Shown piece by piece: positions 43,950-52,919 of a DNA stretch of 64,000 nt. Every line of letters begins with the position of its first letter. Within the stretch, counting starts at the first letter, position 1. The translations under genes were made by a program, and so were the position numbers. This stretch comes from Cupriavidus oxalaticus. GTDB lineage: Bacteria > Pseudomonadota > Gammaproteobacteria > Burkholderiales > Burkholderiaceae. The stretch is from contig NZ_CP038634.1 in NCBI RefSeq assembly GCF_004768545.1, positions 310,001 through 374,000 of the forward strand, given 5' to 3'. The notes beneath the pieces were generated by a model, which saw only the letters and a list, made by a program, of their open reading frames with translations, ran no database searches and was not told the DNA's origin.

Positions 43950-45213
43950 CGCGCTTGCCAGCGATGTCACCGTGACCTGGCTGGGCGCACTGGGCTGCGG
44001 CCTCTACCTGCATTTCCTGTGGACACGCCGCGAAGCTGGCACCGGCACCGGGTTGTTCCTGTTCGGCGTGCTGACCGCATTGCTGGCGGTCCGGGGCTTT
44101 GCCTGGCTGCTCGGCGGACCGCATTTCGGCCCACTTCTCGGCCCACTTCTCAGCCGACTACTCGGCCGGCTGGTGTTCGCCGCGGCCACGCTGCTGCCGA
44201 TCGCGACCACGCTGTTCGCCGAACAGCTGCTGCGGCGCCATCATCCGTTGTGGCTGAAACTGCTGGCGCTCGGTGTGTCGGTGGTGTTCTTCGTCATCAA
44301 CCTCGTTGCCGACCTGTCCGCCAACGTGCCGCTGCTGCTGGCCTTCCTGGCCTGCTATGCGATGGTGACGGCGAGCAACGGCTGGTTCCTGCTCTGGCTG
44401 CGCGATGCCGACCTGTCCAGCAATGAAGAGCGGCTGGCGCGCGCGGTGGTCGTGGTGGTGGCGCTGGCCGTGCCGCTAATGGCGACGGATTTCCGCGAGG
44501 AACTTGGGCATGTGCCGGTCCGGCTGGGCGCGCTCGGGGCGCTGGCCTTTGTCTACGTGCTGCTGAACCTGTCCGATTCGCAGCGCGTCGTGCGCGGGCT
44601 GCTCGCGCATATTGCCACCGCGCTGGTCTTTGCCGTGGTCCTGGCCGGTGCCATGGCGCTGGCGTCGCACGGGCCGGGCCAGGGATTCTGGCAGGCCGGC
44701 GTGCGCGGCATGCCGGTGGCACTGGCCTGGGTGTTGCTGACCGCCATCTTTGTCCGCATCCGCGCTGTGTCGCTCGCTGGCGACGGCAACGCCTTCCTGC
44801 GCTGGCTGCTCCATGCCCGGCTCGATACGCCGGACGGCTTCCTCCATTCGCTGCGGCGCCTGCCGCAGACGGCCGACCATGTGGTGCTGGGCGACGCCGA
44901 GCTGGCTGGCTATGCACTGGGCGAGTTGTTCGCGCTGGCCGGCAAGCGGCGCGAGCCGGTGTCGATCGGTGATGCCAGGGGGTGGGCCCGGCAGCCCCAG
45001 GCAAGCGGCGTCGGCAACGGCATCGAAGCCGCGGAGCAACTGGTCGACCTGATGGAGCGCCACGAGATGACCCACGCCCTGCTGATCGCACGGCAACCGG
45101 CCATGGTGGTGCTGCTGAACCTGCCGCAGGGCGCCAACGCCGCCATCGGCGAGCTGCGCGCCGCCGTGATCCTGCGGCTGGCGCGGCACCTGCGCCGACA
45201 GGAGGCCGCATGA
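43942..45213 (+). CDS. Polytopic membrane protein of unknown function
   Basis: About 423 residues from GTG 43942, overlapping the E1-like gene by 8 bases. Roughly 280 residues contain eight or nine hydrophobic segments. The C-terminal 140 residues are soluble (ARLDTPDGFLHSLRRLPQTA, then ELAGYALGELFALAGKRREP). No family signature was recognised. Near residue 65 a short tandem repeat reads FGPL-LGPL-LSRL-LGRL. The next gene overlaps by four bases behind GGAGG. It may anchor or export the operon's product. Confidence 0.7.
   Translation: MINALASDVTVTWLGALGCGLYLHFLWTRREAGTGTGLFLFGVLTALLAVRGFAWLLGGPHFGPLLGPLLSRLLGRLVFAAATLLPIATTLFAEQLLRRHHPLWLKLLALGVSVVFFVINLVADLSANVPLLLAFLACYAMVTASNGWFLLWLRDADLSSNEERLARAVVVVVALAVPLMATDFREELGHVPVRLGALGALAFVYVLLNLSDSQRVVRGLLAHIATALVFAVVLAGAMALASHGPGQGFWQAGVRGMPVALAWVLLTAIFVRIRAVSLAGDGNAFLRWLLHARLDTPDGFLHSLRRLPQTADHVVLGDAELAGYALGELFALAGKRREPVSIGDARGWARQPQASGVGNGIEAAEQLVDLMERHEMTHALLIARQPAMVVLLNLPQGANAAIGELRAAVILRLARHLRRQEAA
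44126..44173 (+). repeat. Four tandem 12-bp units inside the membrane-protein gene
   Basis: Two exact copies of TCGGCCCACTTC are followed by two diverged copies starting TCAGCCGAC and TCGGCCGGC. The period of 12 keeps frame and encodes four-residue repeats in a membrane segment, so length variation between strains is possible. Confidence 0.6.
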
Positions 45214-46346
45214 CCGTGGAATTGCGCGAAGGCGATTTCGATGCGTTCTTCACCGCGCCGTTCGCCTGCTATGGCGACCAGACCCATTTCGTCTCGCCGA
45301 TGAAGGGCGACCTCGCGCGCGCGCTGGATGCAGCGAAAAACCCCTTGTTCCGGCAGTTTGCGCGCCGCACCTGGTACACCGCGCACCGCGACGGGCAGAT
45401 CGTGGGACGCATCCTGGCCCATGTGCACGATGCCTCTAACCGGCGGTACGGGCAGAAGCGCGGATATTTCGGCCTGTTCGACTGCATCGACGACATCGCC
45501 GTCGCGCGTGCGCTGCTCGATGCGGCTGCCGGATGGGCCAGCCGGCAAGGCTGCGACGAGCTGGCGGGCAGCTTCAACCTGACCATTACGCAGATGATCG
45601 GCATCGTCACCGATGGCTTCGGGCACGCGCCGTACACCTACCAGGAATACACGCCGCCGCACATTGCCCGGCTGCTGGAAGCCTGCGGCTTCGAGCGCTT
45701 CTTTCCGATGCGCACCTTCGAGATGGACGTGCGCGGCTACGACCCCGAACAGTTGCTAGGCGACCGGCAGCGTGCGCTGGCCAGCGATCCGGACTGGCGT
45801 TTCGCGCCGATCCGCCGCCGCGGCTTTGAAGGGCGCCTGCGCGAAGCGTGCGCCGTGCTGAACGACGGCTTTGCCGGCAACCCGATGTTCGTGCCGCTGA
45901 CGGAAGCGGAATTCCTCTACCCCTGCGCCGGCATGATGTGGATCATCGACGAGCGCCTGTCGTACACCGCGTATTACCGCGGCGAGCCGGCCGGCGTGCT
46001 GCTGTGCGTGCCGGACCTCAACCCGTTCCTGCGTGCCACCGGATTCCGGCTGACATGGTCGACGCTGTGGCACTTGCTGCGGTTCCGCGCCAGCCGCAAG
46101 CGCGCGGCGGTGATCTTTTTCTCGGTACGCCAGGCGTTCCACGGCCAGGGCGTCAACGGCGTGCTGCTGCATCGCCTGCTGACGGCGATGCGCGATGCCG
46201 GCTATTCGCACCTGGGCATCAGCTGGGTGTCCGATACCAATGGCGCAAGCCTGCGGCAGATGGAAAAGCTGGGCGCCACCGAACTGCACCGCCTGCACCT
46301 GTTCCGCCGGGCGCTGGCGCCGGAGAATGGCAACCTACGATGCTGA
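45210..46346 (+). CDS. YghO-like GNAT family protein
   Basis: A 378-residue soluble protein with two acyltransferase-like halves. The N-terminal half resembles YghO (GYFGLFDCIDDIAVARALLD, GSFNLTITQMIGIVTDGFG, APYTYQEYTPPHIARLLEAC). The C-terminal half has a GNAT acyl-CoA loop (RQAFHGQGVNGVLLHRLL) and motif B (DTNGASLRQMEKLGATELHR). The start overlaps the previous stop and has GGAGG. With the first gene this makes two probable acyltransferases in one operon. Confidence 0.78.
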   Translation: MTVELREGDFDAFFTAPFACYGDQTHFVSPMKGDLARALDAAKNPLFRQFARRTWYTAHRDGQIVGRILAHVHDASNRRYGQKRGYFGLFDCIDDIAVARALLDAAAGWASRQGCDELAGSFNLTITQMIGIVTDGFGHAPYTYQEYTPPHIARLLEACGFERFFPMRTFEMDVRGYDPEQLLGDRQRALASDPDWRFAPIRRRGFEGRLREACAVLNDGFAGNPMFVPLTEAEFLYPCAGMMWIIDERLSYTAYYRGEPAGVLLCVPDLNPFLRATGFRLTWSTLWHLLRFRASRKRAAVIFFSVRQAFHGQGVNGVLLHRLLTAMRDAGYSHLGISWVSDTNGASLRQMEKLGATELHRLHLFRRALAPENGNLRC

Positions 46347-47356
46347 CACCAGACCAGCAACTGGCCCTGGTCGCGCAGGCCGCGCGCGCCCCGAGTGCCC
46401 ACAATATCCAGCCGGCCCGCTGGCACTTTGCCGGCGACCGCATCCTGCTGCTGGAGGATCCCGCGCGCTGGCTGTCCGTAGGCGACCCGACCGGCCGGGA
46501 TAACCGGGTCGCGCTGGGCATGGCGTGGGAAGGCATGGCGCTGGCGTTGTCGGCCATCGGCTTTGCGCTTTCGCCGCCGGAGGTCGCGGCACTGCCCTAC
46601 CCGCCCGCGGCTGCCGGCCCGCGCGTCGCGGCCACAGGCGAGCTCCGGCCGGGCGCCTGCGCCGATCCGCTGGCTGCCGCCTGTGAGCAACGCCGCACCT
46701 GGCGCGGCACGTTCGCGCCTGCCGACGCCGCGCAGCTCGCGGCCATGGACCAGTGCATCGCCACTCATGCCCCGGTTGCCATGGCGGCGGAGCCCGCCAG
46801 CACGGCGCAGATCGCCAGCTGGCATGAGGCTGCCGCCGCGGCCGCCTTCCACGACCCGGCCTTTGTGCGCGAGCTTTACCACTGGATGCGCCTGTCCCCG
46901 CGCGCCGCTGGCTGGACCCGCGACGGACTGTCGGCCGAGTGCATGGCGCTGTCGCGCTGGGAAGCGATGGCAGCGTCGGTGGCCCTGCGTCCGGCCGTAG
47001 TGCGCGCGCTGTCGGCGCTGTCGCTGACCGGCCTGCTGGCCGCGGACGCCGCCAAGGTCAACAGCGCCGCCCGGATCGTGCTGATCCACGCCGCGCACGA
47101 CGTGACAGACTTCGAGGCCGGGCGCCGCTGGTACCGCTTCTGGCTGGGCATGGCCGCCCTCGGCTTTGCCGGCGTGCCGATGTCGGCCCTGTCCGATTCG
47201 CCCCGCTACGCGGCATTGCTGACGGACCACCAGGCGCTGCCAGCGGGCCACCGGCTGGTCAACGTGATGCGTTTCGGCCCGGCGCCTGGCGCGGCGATTC
47301 CGCGCAGCGCCAGGCTGCCGGCGGCGGAATTGCTGCAGGCGGACGGCCCGCGCTAG
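46340..47356 (+). CDS. Acg/nitroreductase family FMN-dependent oxidoreductase
   Basis: A 338-residue protein with the FMN-binding start AARAPSAHNIQPARWHF typical of nitroreductase-fold Acg-like proteins, a central RRTWRGTF motif and a C-terminal half ending in LGMAALGFAGVPMSALSD and HRLVNVMRFG. Some relatives oxidise azolines or reduce nitro groups; others bind FMN without known activity. It overlaps the previous gene by 7 bases and is last in the operon. Its 3' end overlaps the convergent cytochrome gene by four bases. Confidence 0.8.
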   Translation: MLTPDQQLALVAQAARAPSAHNIQPARWHFAGDRILLLEDPARWLSVGDPTGRDNRVALGMAWEGMALALSAIGFALSPPEVAALPYPPAAAGPRVAATGELRPGACADPLAAACEQRRTWRGTFAPADAAQLAAMDQCIATHAPVAMAAEPASTAQIASWHEAAAAAAFHDPAFVRELYHWMRLSPRAAGWTRDGLSAECMALSRWEAMAASVALRPAVVRALSALSLTGLLAADAAKVNSAARIVLIHAAHDVTDFEAGRRWYRFWLGMAALGFAGVPMSALSDSPRYAALLTDHQALPAGHRLVNVMRFGPAPGAAIPRSARLPAAELLQADGPR

Positions 47357-48996
47357 AGCAGCTTCAGGAATTCCAGCAGCGCATCCTTGTCGCTTTCCGG
47401 CAAGGCGCTGAACTCCCGCTCATGGCCCCGGTTGTCCCGCCCCGTGGTCGCGGTGTCATAGAGCACCGGGCTTGACCACGGCCGGTAGTCCGGAGGATAG
47501 GCCCACGCGCCCTGCGCATCGGGCCGCCCGGCAATGCCCACTTTGGCGTAGTCCAGCGCATGCCCACCCACCCAGAACCGGCGCGGCCGCGCCTCCGGAT
47601 GCATCAGGTGCCACAGCGTGGGCACCGAGCCGTTGTGCAGGTAAGGCGCCGTCGCCCACAGGCCCGACAAGACGGGCGCCACATAGCCGCCGGTGTTGGC
47701 CGCATCGATATGCTTGCCCAGCGCGGAGCGCCCGATGGCCTGCAGCAGGCTCGCATCGATCGCCTGCCAGCGCGTGGGATCGGTGCCGAGTTCCGCCTGC
47801 GCCACCAGCCGGTTGGGATAGCTGACCAGCCGGGGACGCGCCGCGTCCTGGCTGTAGCTGCCATGGCACTGCGCGCACTGCGCCGCGTAAACGCCGGCGC
47901 CGCGTGCCGCGCGGCCCCGGTCGACCGGTCCGGGAAACGGCGGCGGCGTGTAGCCCGCCATAAACCGCATCACGTCCTCCACCTGCGGGATGGCGCGGCT
48001 GGCGCGATCCGGCGGCATGCCCATGGTCGGCACGGTAAAGAAGGCCACGATATGCGCGAGACGCCCGGGATCCATGGCCGCATCCGCGGCAACCGGCGCA
48101 AAGCGCGCCGCGCCCTTGTTGGCATAGACCCCGTCATAGAGCAGCGACGAGCGCAGGCGCCGGTCGCCCAGTTCCGGGATCGAGGTCGAGCCGCTCGCGC
48201 CCGTCCCGGCGGAGAGCAGATGGAACTGGAACTTCAGCGCCGCCACGCCATTGGTGCTGCCGGCCGCGCCATTGCTGAACGGCAGCGGCGCATCGCCGCT
48301 GGCCGCGAGTTCGTCGATGCGCCTGACCAGCCGCGGCCAGACGAACTTGCGGATGGTCGCCAGTTCGTCCGCCGAGGTATCGGGATACAGCTTCGGAATG
48401 GCGACCAGCAGCTTGTCGGGGTCGGACTTGACCCGCTTGACCGCGAGGTAGACCGCGTTGACGAAGCCATCGAGATTGAGCGAGGTATTCGGCAAACCCA
48501 GCCACACCTTGCCGCTGGGCTGGCCGTCCTTGCCGTAGGTCACGCCCGCATGGCACGCCGCGCACCCCAGGTTAGAGACTTCCAGCCGGATCCTGGGCAG
48601 GTCGCGGCCGACGGTGCCGCTGACGATGCCGAGCGGCTTGTCGAAGCGCGGCTGCTGCGCAAGCGGCCAGTTCAGGATGCCGTCGGGATAGACAAACCCG
48701 AACTCCCGCAGCGCGCGCCGCAATGTCTGCGGCGCAGGCACCGCATCCGGGGCGTTGGCAAGCACCAGCGCGGTCGTGGCCAGCTTCCATGGCAGCGCGT
48801 TGGATTCCAGCGTATCAGTGCTCAGGCCGCCGAAGTCGTCGAACACAAAGCGCGCCGCGCCGATCTGCGCCGGCGTGCCACTGCCGGCAAACTCCCGCAT
48901 GGCCGAGGATTGGCCATCGGCATAGCCGCGCAGGAAATCGCAGCCTGCGAGCGTGGACAGCAGCAGCCCTATGGTGATTGCGCGTGCGAGAGGCAT
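47353..48996 (-). CDS. Di-haem c-type cytochrome, lipoprotein, RoxA/peroxidase-like
   Basis: A 547-residue exported protein. The N-terminus carries a lipobox (LLSTLAGC, Cys19), so it is probably lipid-anchored. Two haem c sites are visible: CAACH near residue 146 and CAQCH near 385, in a layout resembling RoxA/RoxB rubber oxygenases and bacterial di-haem peroxidases. APYLHNGSVPTLWHLM near the C-terminus is typical of that group. Function is uncertain: electron transfer or an oxidase is expected in the periplasm. A single-gene unit. Confidence 0.85.
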   Translation of the reverse strand: MPLARAITIGLLLSTLAGCDFLRGYADGQSSAMREFAGSGTPAQIGAARFVFDDFGGLSTDTLESNALPWKLATTALVLANAPDAVPAPQTLRRALREFGFVYPDGILNWPLAQQPRFDKPLGIVSGTVGRDLPRIRLEVSNLGCAACHAGVTYGKDGQPSGKVWLGLPNTSLNLDGFVNAVYLAVKRVKSDPDKLLVAIPKLYPDTSADELATIRKFVWPRLVRRIDELAASGDAPLPFSNGAAGSTNGVAALKFQFHLLSAGTGASGSTSIPELGDRRLRSSLLYDGVYANKGAARFAPVAADAAMDPGRLAHIVAFFTVPTMGMPPDRASRAIPQVEDVMRFMAGYTPPPFPGPVDRGRAARGAGVYAAQCAQCHGSYSQDAARPRLVSYPNRLVAQAELGTDPTRWQAIDASLLQAIGRSALGKHIDAANTGGYVAPVLSGLWATAPYLHNGSVPTLWHLMHPEARPRRFWVGGHALDYAKVGIAGRPDAQGAWAYPPDYRPWSSPVLYDTATTGRDNRGHEREFSALPESDKDALLEFLKLL

Positions 48997-49042
48997 CGAG
49001 ATCGCCGGTGGATCGAGCTTCGCATTCTAATCGGTGACGCCC

Positions 49043-49071
49043 AAAAAAAGCGGGCTTCCGAAGAAGCCCGC
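49043..49071 (-). terminator. Rho-independent terminator of the second OFA transporter gene
   Basis: On the minus strand GCGGGCTTC-TTCG-GAAGCCCGC forms a perfect 9-bp stem with a UUCG-type loop and is followed by seven Ts. It lies about 50 bases after the transporter stop. Confidence 0.88.
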
Positions 49072-49117
49072 CCAGCCAACTACAGTGGATCCGTCTATCT
49101 GAAGCGCGGCGCGTGGA

Positions 49118-50437
49118 CTAGGCCGCCACCTGCGCGCCGGCTGCGGCAGATTCCTTCGCGAACTGCTGCCTGGAGGTCGCAACGTGCGAGGCCAGCACCG
49201 GCCGCAGCACCATGATGGCAAGGAACGCAGCGGTCAGGTCCATTGCCGCCACCGTGTAGAGCACCGTCGACCAGGTGCCGGTGGCTTCCATCAGCAGGTT
49301 GCCGATCGGCACGAACAGTGCGCCGATGCCCTTGGCGGTGTACAGCACGCCGTAGATCTTGCCGATGTGCTTGGTGCCGAAGGCATCGCCCGCCAGTGCC
49401 GAGAACAGCGAGTAGACTTCGCCCCAGGCCAGGAACACCACGCCGGACAGGATCAGGAAGGCGTACGGGTCGCTGCCGAAGTAACCCAGCGCGATGATGC
49501 CCAGCCCTTCCAGCGTGAAGGCGATCACCATCGTCTTCTCGCGGCCGATGTTGTCCGAGATCCAGCCGAACAGCGGACGCGAGATGCCGTTCATGATGCG
49601 GTCGAGCATCAGGGCGAGCGGCAATGCGGCCATCACGAAGAAGTGCAGGTCAACCTTGAATTCCTTCACGCCAAGGTCCTTGGCGATGACGCCGAGCTGG
49701 GCCACGGCCATCATGCCGCCGGTGACGACCAGCACGAACATCACCAGCATCAGCCAGAACAGCTTGGTGCACAGCGCTTCCTTGAGGGTGTAGTCGCGCG
49801 TGGCCTGGGCCAGCTTCTTCGAACCACGCACCTCGCCGGTCTTGGGCGAACGCAGGAACCATGCCGCGACGAAGGCGAGCGATCCTTGCAGCAGGCCGAA
49901 GAACAGGAAGGTGTGCTGGAAGCCCTGCGACTCGATCATCGCCGCGATCGGCAGGATGGTCGCCGCCGAGCCCGCGCCATAGCCGCCGGCGGTCAGGCCG
50001 ACCGCGAGGCCGCGGCGGTCCGGGAACCACTTCAGCGCGTTGTTGATGCAGGTCGCATAGATGGAGCCCACGCCCAGGCCGCCGACCGCGGCGCCGACGT
50101 AGAAGCCCATCAGCGTGGTCGCCTGCGAGTTGATGACCCACGCCGTGCCGATAAAGAGCGCGCCGAAGGCCACCATCATGCGCGGCCCGAACTTGTCGAT
50201 GAAGTAGCCCTCGATCGGCGCCAGCCAGGTCTGCACCAGCACGAACACGGTGAAGGCGATCTGGATGCTGGCGCGTGACCAGCCGTAGGTTTCCTGGATT
50301 TCAGGCACGAACAGCGTCCAGGCGTACTGGATGTTCGCGGTTGCGATCATGCAGACCACGCCGACGACCAGCTGGATCCAGCGCGTGGACTCCGGAGCGT
50401 GATTGGGGTGCAGGGCCCCTGCGTTTGCGTTACTCAT
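49118..50437 (-). CDS. OFA-family MFS transporter, second copy
   Basis: A 439-residue, twelve-helix permease. OFA features: ANIQYAWTLFVPEIQETYGW, SRASIQIAFTVFVLVQTWLA, the loop KWFPDRRGLAVGLTAGGYGAG, and DNIGREKTMVIAFTLEG. The sequence between TM1 and TM2 differs clearly from the copy at 26430, so these are paralogues from different subgroups, not a duplication. No small-subunit gene follows; a strong terminator does. Likely carries oxalate, formate or another small carboxylate. Confidence 0.92.
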   Translation of the reverse strand: MSNANAGALHPNHAPESTRWIQLVVGVVCMIATANIQYAWTLFVPEIQETYGWSRASIQIAFTVFVLVQTWLAPIEGYFIDKFGPRMMVAFGALFIGTAWVINSQATTLMGFYVGAAVGGLGVGSIYATCINNALKWFPDRRGLAVGLTAGGYGAGSAATILPIAAMIESQGFQHTFLFFGLLQGSLAFVAAWFLRSPKTGEVRGSKKLAQATRDYTLKEALCTKLFWLMLVMFVLVVTGGMMAVAQLGVIAKDLGVKEFKVDLHFFVMAALPLALMLDRIMNGISRPLFGWISDNIGREKTMVIAFTLEGLGIIALGYFGSDPYAFLILSGVVFLAWGEVYSLFSALAGDAFGTKHIGKIYGVLYTAKGIGALFVPIGNLLMEATGTWSTVLYTVAAMDLTAAFLAIMVLRPVLASHVATSRQQFAKESAAAGAQVAA

Positions 50438-50676
50438 AGCGCACTCCTTGAACCGTGTGTTTCGGGAAATCCGTGGGGATGGACGAAGGTGGGGACGCCA
50501 TGCGCGTCAACTTGCAGGTGGCTCCTGGCATTTTCTGTCTCCTGTGTCGTTGGCATTTACTGCCTTTTATTGCGACGCCATATCGACGTCTCCCGCACTC
50601 ACCTGTTTTCAAAACTACGAGATGCGATGGGATACACAGTATGTGATATATCAAGCGAGTTCAAGACGAACCGGCG

Positions 50677-50914
50677 CAGGGTTTTCACTAGCCCGCTGAT
50701 TAATGAGGAATATGGCTATAACACCGGATTCAGGTCATTTCCGCATCAGTGCGAAAGGCGTATGAATAAACGCGTCACATTCCTGTAACCCAATAGCCGC
50801 GCGCCTTTCATGGAAGTATTGACGGCCATGGCAAAAGCATGTCAAATGCTGGCCAGCCGAGAAACATTGCGATTTTGTAATGTTTCGGGAAAAATCAGGG
50901 TTTTCACCAGCCCG
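50677..50914. repeat. Pair of 19-bp direct repeats
   Basis: CAGGGTTTTCACTAGCCCG at 50677-50695 recurs as CAGGGTTTTCACCAGCCCG at 50896-50914, one mismatch in 19, with 219 bases between starts. Confidence 0.5.
50861..50886. repeat. Inverted repeat GAAACATT/AATGTTTC
   Basis: A perfect 8-bp inverted repeat with a 10-base spacer in AT-rich sequence. It may be a hairpin or a protein-binding dyad. Confidence 0.4.
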
Positions 50915-50936
50915 AATCAGAAACGGGCAAAATAAG

Positions 50937-50962
50937 ATTCCTGATTAATATCGATCAGGAAT
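50937..50962. repeat. Inverted repeat ATTCCTGAT/ATCAGGAAT
   Basis: A perfect 9-bp inverted repeat with an 8-base spacer, 11 bases from the pga terminator. Confidence 0.45.
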
Positions 50963-50972
50963 AATCGAGGAT

Positions 50973-51002
50973 AAAAAAAGGCCCGCAGGCGTCCCGGCGG
51001 GC
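50973..51002 (-). terminator. Rho-independent terminator of the pga operon
   Basis: On the minus strand GCCCGC-N10-GCGGGC is followed by C and a run of seven Ts, about 90 bases after pgaD. Confidence 0.75.
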
Positions 51003-51090
51003 GGAGTCATGATGCGTGACATCAGCCGCAGCATGTCACGTATTTATAAGCGATTATCCGGAGTAAATAAACAAGGTCGCGACTAATGGA

Positions 51091-51585
51091 TTACCCGTTG
51101 TCCGGGTCGACGCTTTTCCTCCGGAAAGCGCCCACACAAGGGGAGCCGCTCGCATGGAAGACGCGCACGCCGGCGATGCCGCCGTCGTGGTCGTGGTCGA
51201 CGACCGCCACCTTGGCCTGCTGCAGCGCCTCGACGCGCTGTTCCGGCAGGCCGAAGCTGGCCGCCAGCTCATCGCCGCCCAGCGGCGGCAGCGGCTTGCG
51301 GCGGTCCATGCCGGCGAAGCGGATCTGGTTGTACAGGGCCCACACCAACAGCACCACGCCATTGAACACGCCCACCAGCACGTACACCGACAGCGTGCCC
51401 ATGGTGGGCATCATCGCGGACCAGAACGGCACGTCGAGGCCGGACGACGCTCCCGCCAGGATGTCGCGGATGCCGCTGGCGAAGAGGTAGAAGAACCCGG
51501 TCCACGCCAGCGCGGTCAGCACCGCGTCGAACGCCCAGCGCAGCGGTGCGCGCCGGGTACGGATGATCATGTTGTCGGGATTCAT
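51091..51585 (-). CDS. pgaD: PgaD-like poly-N-acetylglucosamine synthesis protein
   Basis: A 164-residue protein with two membrane helices (about 16-36 and 55-80; [20 protein letters not shown] and [20 protein letters not shown]) and a cytoplasmic tail. PgaD partners PgaC in the inner-membrane synthase and helps c-di-GMP control in E. coli. The sequence is only moderately conserved in this family; size, topology and position as last gene decide. The start overlaps the pgaC stop by four bases. Confidence 0.82.
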   Translation of the reverse strand: MNPDNMIIRTRRAPLRWAFDAVLTALAWTGFFYLFASGIRDILAGASSGLDVPFWSAMMPTMGTLSVYVLVGVFNGVVLLVWALYNQIRFAGMDRRKPLPPLGGDELAASFGLPEQRVEALQQAKVAVVDHDHDGGIAGVRVFHASGSPCVGAFRRKSVDPDNG

Positions 51586-52919
51586 GACGATTTCATCGAT
51601 TGGATGCCGCGATCGGGACTGTCCCAGCGCGCACGCTTGCGCCGGGTCTTGAGCATGACCTTGGGAAAGGCCAGCAGCGTGGTGAACATGCCGACCAGCC
51701 AGTACGCCAGCGGGTACCAGATGATCCAGTACAGCGTGCGCCCCAGGCGCGGCTCGTAGCGGCGGTCGATCGCCACGCTGATCATGAACTGCAATATGCA
51801 GACCGCCGCCAGCACCATGCCGGTAAAGCCCGGCGGCATCAGCTTCTGGATGCGGATATGCTCCGGCAGCTCGACGAAGTGCCCCAGCGCCCACAGTACG
51901 ATCGACATGGCAAAGGCAAAGGCCCAGCCCGCGGACAGGCAGTACTCCGCCATCAGCGGCCACAGCCGGCGGTGGCGCCAGATCCAGATCGAGCGCACGT
52001 TTTTCATGAACACTTCGGCGCCGCCCTGGGCCCAGCGCAGCCGCTGCTTGAACAGGCCGCGCACGGTCTCGGGCATCAGGATCCAGCACAGTGCGCGCGG
52101 CTCGTAGAAGATCGACCAGTGGTCGCGCTGCAGCTTCCAGCTGATGTCGATGTCCTCTGTGATCATGTCCAGGCTCCAGTAGCCGACGCGGTCCAGCGCG
52201 CGGCGGCGGAACGCGGCGACCACGCCGGACACGGTAAAGACCTGCCCATAGACGCGCTGGGTGCGCTTGATCAGCCCGATGATCGACGAGAACTCGCCGA
52301 CCTGGATGCGCCCCACCAGCGTGGACCGCGTGCGGATGCGCGGGTTGCCGGTGACCGCGCCCACGCGCGGGTTGGCCACCATCGGCGCGACCAGGTAGGC
52401 CGCGGCGTCGGGATCCAGCGCCGCGTCGCCGTCGATGCAGACCAGGTATTCGCCGCGCGCGGCCAGCGCGCCCATGCGCAGCGCCATGGCCTTGCCCTGG
52501 TTCTGCGCCAGGTGCACCACGCGCAGCCGCTCATGGCGCTGCGCCAGCGCTTCCAGCACGGCGCCGGTGCCGTCGCGCGAACCGTCATTGATGGCGATCA
52601 CCTCGAACTTGGGATAGCGCTGTCCCAGCGCGGCCAGCAGCGTCTCTTCGCCGTTCTGCTCTTCGTTGTAGCAGGGCACCAGGATCGAGATGAACGGTGT
52701 GCCGGGCACCTGCGGCGCCTCGCGCTGCTCGCCCCCCCGCCACTCGCGCTCCCAATGCAGCCAGAAGTACACGCCGCCGGCCATCCACAAGCCGGACATG
52801 AACAGCGGATAGAAGAACACGAAGGCCAGCAGCAGGTCGCCGGTGGCAAGCGCGGCCAGCGCGAACGGCAGCGCCAGCGCGAGGCACAGGATAACCAGGG
52901 CAAACAGTCTTTCGATCAT
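51582..52919 (-). CDS. pgaC: Poly-beta-1,6-N-acetylglucosamine synthase PgaC
   Basis: A 445-residue family-2 glycosyltransferase that polymerises UDP-GlcNAc and moves the chain across the inner membrane. Two N-terminal helices precede the GT-A domain with [20 protein letters not shown], the [10 protein letters not shown] metal site, the [12 protein letters not shown] acceptor motif and [10 protein letters not shown] (Q-x-x-RW). C-terminal helices complete it. Its start overlaps the pgaB stop. Confidence 0.94.
   Translation of the reverse strand: MIERLFALVILCLALALPFALAALATGDLLLAFVFFYPLFMSGLWMAGGVYFWLHWEREWRGGEQREAPQVPGTPFISILVPCYNEEQNGEETLLAALGQRYPKFEVIAINDGSRDGTGAVLEALAQRHERLRVVHLAQNQGKAMALRMGALAARGEYLVCIDGDAALDPDAAAYLVAPMVANPRVGAVTGNPRIRTRSTLVGRIQVGEFSSIIGLIKRTQRVYGQVFTVSGVVAAFRRRALDRVGYWSLDMITEDIDISWKLQRDHWSIFYEPRALCWILMPETVRGLFKQRLRWAQGGAEVFMKNVRSIWIWRHRRLWPLMAEYCLSAGWAFAFAMSIVLWALGHFVELPEHIRIQKLMPPGFTGMVLAAVCILQFMISVAIDRRYEPRLGRTLYWIIWYPLAYWLVGMFTTLLAFPKVMLKTRRKRARWDSPDRGIQSMKSS

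Larger units (their letters stand above)
50438..51090. other. AT-rich intergenic region rich in short repeats
   Basis: About 650 bases, visibly lower in GC than the rest. It contains a pair of 19-bp direct repeats, two inverted repeats and the pga operon terminator. The promoter of the OFA gene must lie in its left part on the minus strand. Open frames here lack ribosome sites. Confidence 0.55.

Noticed and set aside
51091..52089. 332-codon frame through pgaD and part of pgaC
   Set aside because: Only the last 164 codons are PgaD; the upstream part is a shadow of pgaC.
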